Source of the DNA: Nemertoderma westbladi
Lineage: Eukaryota > Xenacoelomorpha > Nemertodermatida > Nemertodermatidae
Reading direction: 5' to 3'
NCBI GenBank assembly: GCA_032718475.1
Contig: JAUCBJ010005931.1
Span: forward strand, 1-31,965
Length of the DNA stretch: 31,965 nucleotides
Shown here: positions 28,401 through 31,965 of the stretch, one piece after another
Layout: each line of letters opens with the position of its first letter
How positions within the stretch are numbered: position 1 is the first letter of the stretch
Notes under the pieces: generated by a model
What the model was told of the DNA's origin: nothing
Database searches by the model: none
The model's input: only the letters and a program-made list of their open reading frames with translations
Program-made: the position numbers and the translations under genes

Positions 28401-29029
28401 ACTTCAATTTAGATTTTGTTTTGAAATGTTTTACAATCACTCCATTTTTCATGTACAACTCTAGCTATGCTCCTCTGTGCTGCAATCTTTTCCTTTTTCA
28501 CTTTATTACTAAATATATTTTAAGAAGAGGGCTTATAAATTTTTACTCATTCAGTGTTTATTGATACTTTGTATTTACGTGTACTTGTAGGGCTACTATA
28601 ATATGCTATTCATTTAAACTTTTACAGTTTTTAGTTTTCAGTATTATTATTATTATATCATTATTTTACTACTGTTTTAAAAAAATACAGATAACATGGC
28701 ATATAACATTTCTAAGAAATAGTAGTTTGTACAAAAAATAGCGGTGGGCACCCATAAAGTTGCCAATTATTAAAAAATTTATAGGACTGCAGAGTTTATC
28801 CATCAATTGTTTATATTACAGCACATAGTTATGCCATTCAATATAGGCTACTTCTCTAGTAGCCGCTCAAATTAAAAATGTAACTTACTGAGCGCGTATT
28901 TCATGTGTTTTGTTCTGTGAATAATATTTATGTTATTTAATTCACTCTAGCATAACCAATGCTATAGCAGGTAAATAATACAAATGGTCAATTAATTAGT
29001 AATCACTTTTTTCCATTGCAATCAATTAT
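28401..29029. other. AT-rich intron DNA without visible features
   Basis: The frame running to 28564 loses protein-like character after about 28400. I see no exon, RNA gene or repeat array here. Confidence 0.5.
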
Positions 29030-29091
29030 CCAATTAATTGCGTCTGTCCCATCCAATTATCCAATTATTTGCGTCTGTCCCATCCAATTGT
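29030..29091. repeat. Two tandem 31-bp units
   Basis: CCAATTAATTGCGTCTGTCC plus CATCCAATTAT is repeated once with one or two changes. CAATTAATTG words also flank it up to about 29140. Confidence 0.8.
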
Positions 29092-29649
29092 TTTGAAATT
29101 GCAAATAAATAAATATGAGCCAATTAATTGCAATTAATTGTATAACAAGTTAATTTTTGATGAACCTTGACCTCCAACCGATTATTATAAATAATGAACA
29201 ATATAGATAGCAGTTGTCTGTTACAATTTATTATTTTACAATCCTCTACAAAACTAAATAAATTCAAAATATACAAAGTGTCAATCAGATTGAATCAGTT
29301 TAGTATAACATTGGCGTCTCATGCGAATGTATATCATACTGTATGGTAAGTGCTGCAACTTAGGACTGGTCTAGGACACCAACACCCCACCCCCCCCCCC
29401 CCCCCCCCATCCAACCCCTTACTGGACCTAGGCCCTGGCCTAAATTCCGTGTGATTCGGATCGGGCTTAACAGATATTGGGTCTTTGTCAAAAATTTCAA
29501 AATTTAGGACTTCGTTGTGAATACGGATAGGACGACACTGGGGACTTTAGACAGTGACTTAGGTCAGGACCGAGTTTCAGGAGAGGTCAGGAGAGATGCT
29601 TTAAGGCCCGGTTTACAATCCGTTATAAATTAATATCAATAAAACTTAC

Positions 29650-30851
29650 AATCAGTAGGTTGCATTGGGTTAACAATAAGTGTTTTCCCACGATCCTGAA
29701 AACGAATTCTACCATTATCTTCATCCTTTGCATAAATCAAATTCTGATCACTCGGTAGAATCCATCGTTCTATTGCAAAGTTCGACGAATCTCCATTGGT
29801 TTCTTTGCAAGTAACTGTTAAACTGTAACTTTTTTTATCACTATTTAACCCTTGTTTATGAGTGACAACTAACTCAGGTGGTTTGCAGGTAGTTTTTTCG
29901 GGATTAAAAGGCTCGAGCTTAACGACAAGATTTCCTGCATACTTATCGTTACTTGGTATACGACACTCAACCTGATCTTTAATGGCGTTACTGAGAGGGA
30001 CGCTGGTATCAATAAGCAACGTTTGCATTGGTTCTGCCAGGCAATCGCATATATACGGATTATTGTCAACACGAACCAAAGTTTTACTAAAATTGATTCC
30101 TTTAAACATTCGCTGAGATATGAACATTATAAGGCCGTGATCCATTCTCAACTCAGTTAAGGTATCTTTAATGAAAATGAATGCGTCGGTTTTTATGAAG
30201 TATAAACCACTATTGTGACTCAAATCAAGAAGCGTCACTTTCGTACCTTTCAGCATCCCTTTCTCCAAAGTTGTGATTCTGTTGTGAGAGAGATCGAGAA
30301 CACGCAATTCAGGAAGTCCAATATTGTAACCATCGGGAATATCATATATATTATTATGACTTAAATCAAGATATCGTAAATAGTACAAATATAGCTCCGA
30401 AAAACTGGTAAGACCATTCCAACGCAACTCGAGAGTTCGGAGATACTTGGAATTCTTTAATTCTGAAATGATATTCAATCCATTGGTGTTATACTGACCT
30501 TGCAGGGACAGTTTTTTTAAGCCATCATGATAGTACAACACATCTTTGATTGGGAAGTCTCCTCTCAGATGCAATTCCGTCAACATCGACCGAAAGGGAT
30601 ATAACTGTTTGGAGGTGGCTCTCAAACCCTCAACATTAAGAACTTCAATTTTCGAGGCGGTGTCGGCTGTTAATCCGATACCTTCCGGCGTTAACTCTTT
30701 CGCAAGAATCGGATTATCCCCTATAAGTAGCCGGCGAACTGATCCCGGGAGATACTTGAGCGATTTTATCCTTGAATTTCTCAAATCAATGAATGAACAT
30801 CTGTCAGGGGATAACCTTTGGAAATCTTGCATCGATAGACTGAAGGTGGAT
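29650..30851 (-). CDS. Exon 1 seen: leucine-rich repeats, LRR cap, first half of Ig domain
   Basis: Acceptor ATTATTATAG|ATCC, donor CTGATT|GTAAGT. One base completes the previous codon, followed by 400 codons and one base. The N-terminal cap is atypical (single Cys, DRCSF, residue 18). About eight LRRs span roughly 68-262, the clearest being LRYLDLSHNNIYDIP (158-172), LRVLDLSHNRITTLE (182-196) and VTLLDLSHN (205-213). The C-terminal cap NPYICDC ... VEC ... C uses C268, C270, C296 and C322. An Ig domain starts at 323 with Cys348 (LTVTC) and Trp363 (IERWILP); its second Cys lies in exon 2. The upstream in-frame ATG at 30913 is in the intron and is not the start. Extracellular binding protein by architecture; ligand unknown. 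Confidence 0.9.
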
Positions 30852-31828
30852 CTATAATAATAATGAGTTAAATTATTGTGAAACAGGTTTAGATATATTT
30901 TGGTAGTTATCACTATGTAAAATTAATTGTTGTGTCTATATACTGTATGAAATAAATTAAAACCAGAATAATGAGTTTAAACGATTTACATGGCACCATC
31001 TAGAGTTAAGGGATAGATCCATGTTGTTAAAACCATGGATGGTCCATAGCCGGTACTGCAGGTTAGATCGTCTTGGTACCGGTACAATAGTCATACAGTA
31101 GATTGCAGGATTGTATGGACCAATACTGTAGCAAAACCAATGCTGATTTCAGTTGAGTTCAATTTGTTTATCTGACTCTGTGATAACTGATTAACTTCCT
31201 CGAATGAGTTTAACTCGGGCGCTAATGCGATTTTCATTCCCAGACCCGGGCCAAGTAACTCAAAATCTTGAGATTGACCATGAAATAAACTTCAAGGTGA
31301 CTTTGAAACTTAAGTTTTACCTTGACTACGATTTTCTTGAGTTTCAGTCAAGCGGGTAACTCAAAGCAATATGCCTACTTAGTCAAGGTGAAACTTGAAA
31401 TTTCAAGGCTCACCTTGAGTATTAAAGATGAACGACATATTTGTTTATTTCAGCAGTTGCCTTGGTTATGCAGTGAAACCCAATGTATAATCCCTGCAAT
31501 ATACAGTTGTGGGCCTATTCAATACAGTACAGTATAGGTTAAACACACTGTTGCAACACTTTGGCAATGGTAATTGCGATAACCCACGGAACTTATAAAC
31601 AGTTGTTTAGAAGGCTGTAGATAGTTTTAGTTTACCGACTACAGTAGCCTGTGAGGGTGAGCAATGAAGTACTTAAGGGGGGGGGGGGGGGGGGGGTTAT
31701 TTTTCGATACCCATTTTTTGAAACCATTTTTTGTTCATTTTCGGCCACTTTTTGTGTTTTAATTTTCTATTTCTGATAATTGGCAATATTGGAAATATTA
31801 TTTAATCAAGAAAACTGGCCGAAACACC
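30852..31828. other. DNA upstream of the LRR exon; no exon found
   Basis: It should contain an intron and perhaps the 5' exon of the LRR-Ig gene, but I could not find a signal-peptide ORF with a phase-2 donor. It holds a palindromic stretch at 31290-31420 and G20 at 31677-31696. Confidence 0.4.
31290..31420. repeat. Imperfect inverted repeat, arms of about 38 bp
   Basis: TTCAAGGTGACTTTGAAACT...TTACCTTGACT at about 31291-31328 pairs with AGTCAAGGTGAAACTTG...CACCTTGAG at about 31379-31420. A MITE-like foldback; smaller CAAGGTGA/TCACCTTG pairs lie within it. Confidence 0.5.
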
Positions 31829-31965
31829 CTAACACTCGGGTCCCCAATGCGACAAGGTGAGCTGACTGCCTTGGCAGATAAGCTTTCTCTTAGTGCAGTG
31901 GGTGTTCAAGAGCACCGAATGCAGACTGGGCAGACTGATGAGGTTCTGATCAAGGACATGGGGGG
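31829..31965 (+). pseudogene. Start of a LINE endonuclease domain (runs off the window)
   Basis: One frame reads GELTALADKLSLSAVGVQEH then RMQTGQTDEVLIKDM. The V-G-V-Q-E-H-R motif is typical of the N-terminal apurinic-endonuclease-like domain of non-LTR retrotransposons (catalytic Glu in QEH). Just upstream the frame is broken (TGA in the most natural continuation of TRVPNAT). The element continues to the right. Confidence 0.65.

Larger units (their letters stand above)
25784..29649 (-). other. Intron between exons 1 and 2 (3.9 kb)
   Basis: Contains a GT run with G27 (25915-25941), a MITE-like element (26337-26966), a strong hairpin (27173-27218), a fossil RT fragment (27928-28400), a two-copy 31-bp repeat (29030-29091) and C19 (29390-29408). 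The rest, including 27220-27900 and 28570-29000, is AT-rich with no gene visible. Confidence 0.6.
16612..30851 (-). other. Host gene: LRR-Ig single-pass membrane protein (6 exons seen)
   Basis: Six minus-strand exons (30851-29650, 25783-25542, 24598-24396, 24256-24094, 17385-17238, 16892-16612) join with GT-AG introns of phases 1, 0, 2, 0 and 1. They give 745 residues plus a stop, with one leading base completing a codon from an unseen upstream exon. Order in the protein: leucine-rich repeats, LRR C-terminal cap, one Ig domain, an unrecognised ectodomain module with six cysteines, a transmembrane helix and a tail of about 60 residues. This is the layout of cell-surface adhesion or recognition receptors (compare LINGO, AMIGO, LRRC4 and LRIG groups). 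Orthology to any one of them is not claimed. The signal peptide must lie in an exon upstream of 30851, possibly beyond the window. Confidence 0.85.

Noticed and set aside
30852-30913. ATG at 30913 as the start of the LRR protein
   Set aside because: A good 3' splice site sits at 30852-30853 and the translated sequence before it is Asn/Tyr/Leu-rich intron; no signal peptide there.

Overview
The window reads as AT-rich DNA of an invertebrate animal. It has a multi-exon gene with GT-AG introns, many decayed transposons, 19-27 nt poly(G)/poly(C) tracts, and one much more GC-rich large LTR retrotransposon. I cannot name the species; the intron and repeat style suggests a marine invertebrate.

Left part (1-1264): a degenerate ATTGT-type satellite, a LINE fragment and short foldback elements, including two perfect hairpins side by side. 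Centre-left (1265-15453): one 14.2-kb BEL/Pao retrotransposon with 1.5-kb LTRs that are about 99.4% identical by eye. Inside are a leader with a possible 63-aa ORF, a Gag-Pol polyprotein (coiled coil, DUF1759-type Gag, zinc knuckles, aspartic protease, RT, RNase H, integrase, DUF5641) broken at four points, a tandem-repeat spacer, and then two intact extra 3' ORFs. ORF2 (568 aa) carries a DEDD/RNase D-like 3'-5' exonuclease fold whose catalytic residues look degraded. ORF3 (299 aa from its ATG) carries zinc knuckles and a basic tail. ORF3 starts inside the last 10 nt of ORF2. A short RNA-hairpin motif (stem, GNRA tetraloop, one bulged A) recurs nine times: three per LTR, once in Gag, once in Pol and once in ORF2, and it is read in different codon frames. 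I regard this cargo-carrying element and its dispersed hairpin as the most novel content.

Right part (16612-30851, minus strand): six exons of a host gene for a single-pass membrane protein: leucine-rich repeats, LRR C-terminal cap, one Ig domain, an unrecognised six-cysteine module, a transmembrane helix and a short cytoplasmic tail. All five introns have GT-AG ends with matching phases, and the joins restore reading (the Ig D-x-G-x-Y-x-C signature is created exactly at one junction). The first exon, with the signal peptide, was not found. Its introns hold a 33-bp minisatellite, a deleted LINE copy, inverted-repeat (MITE-like) elements and a fossil reverse-transcriptase fragment. The window ends inside the endonuclease part of another LINE-like element.
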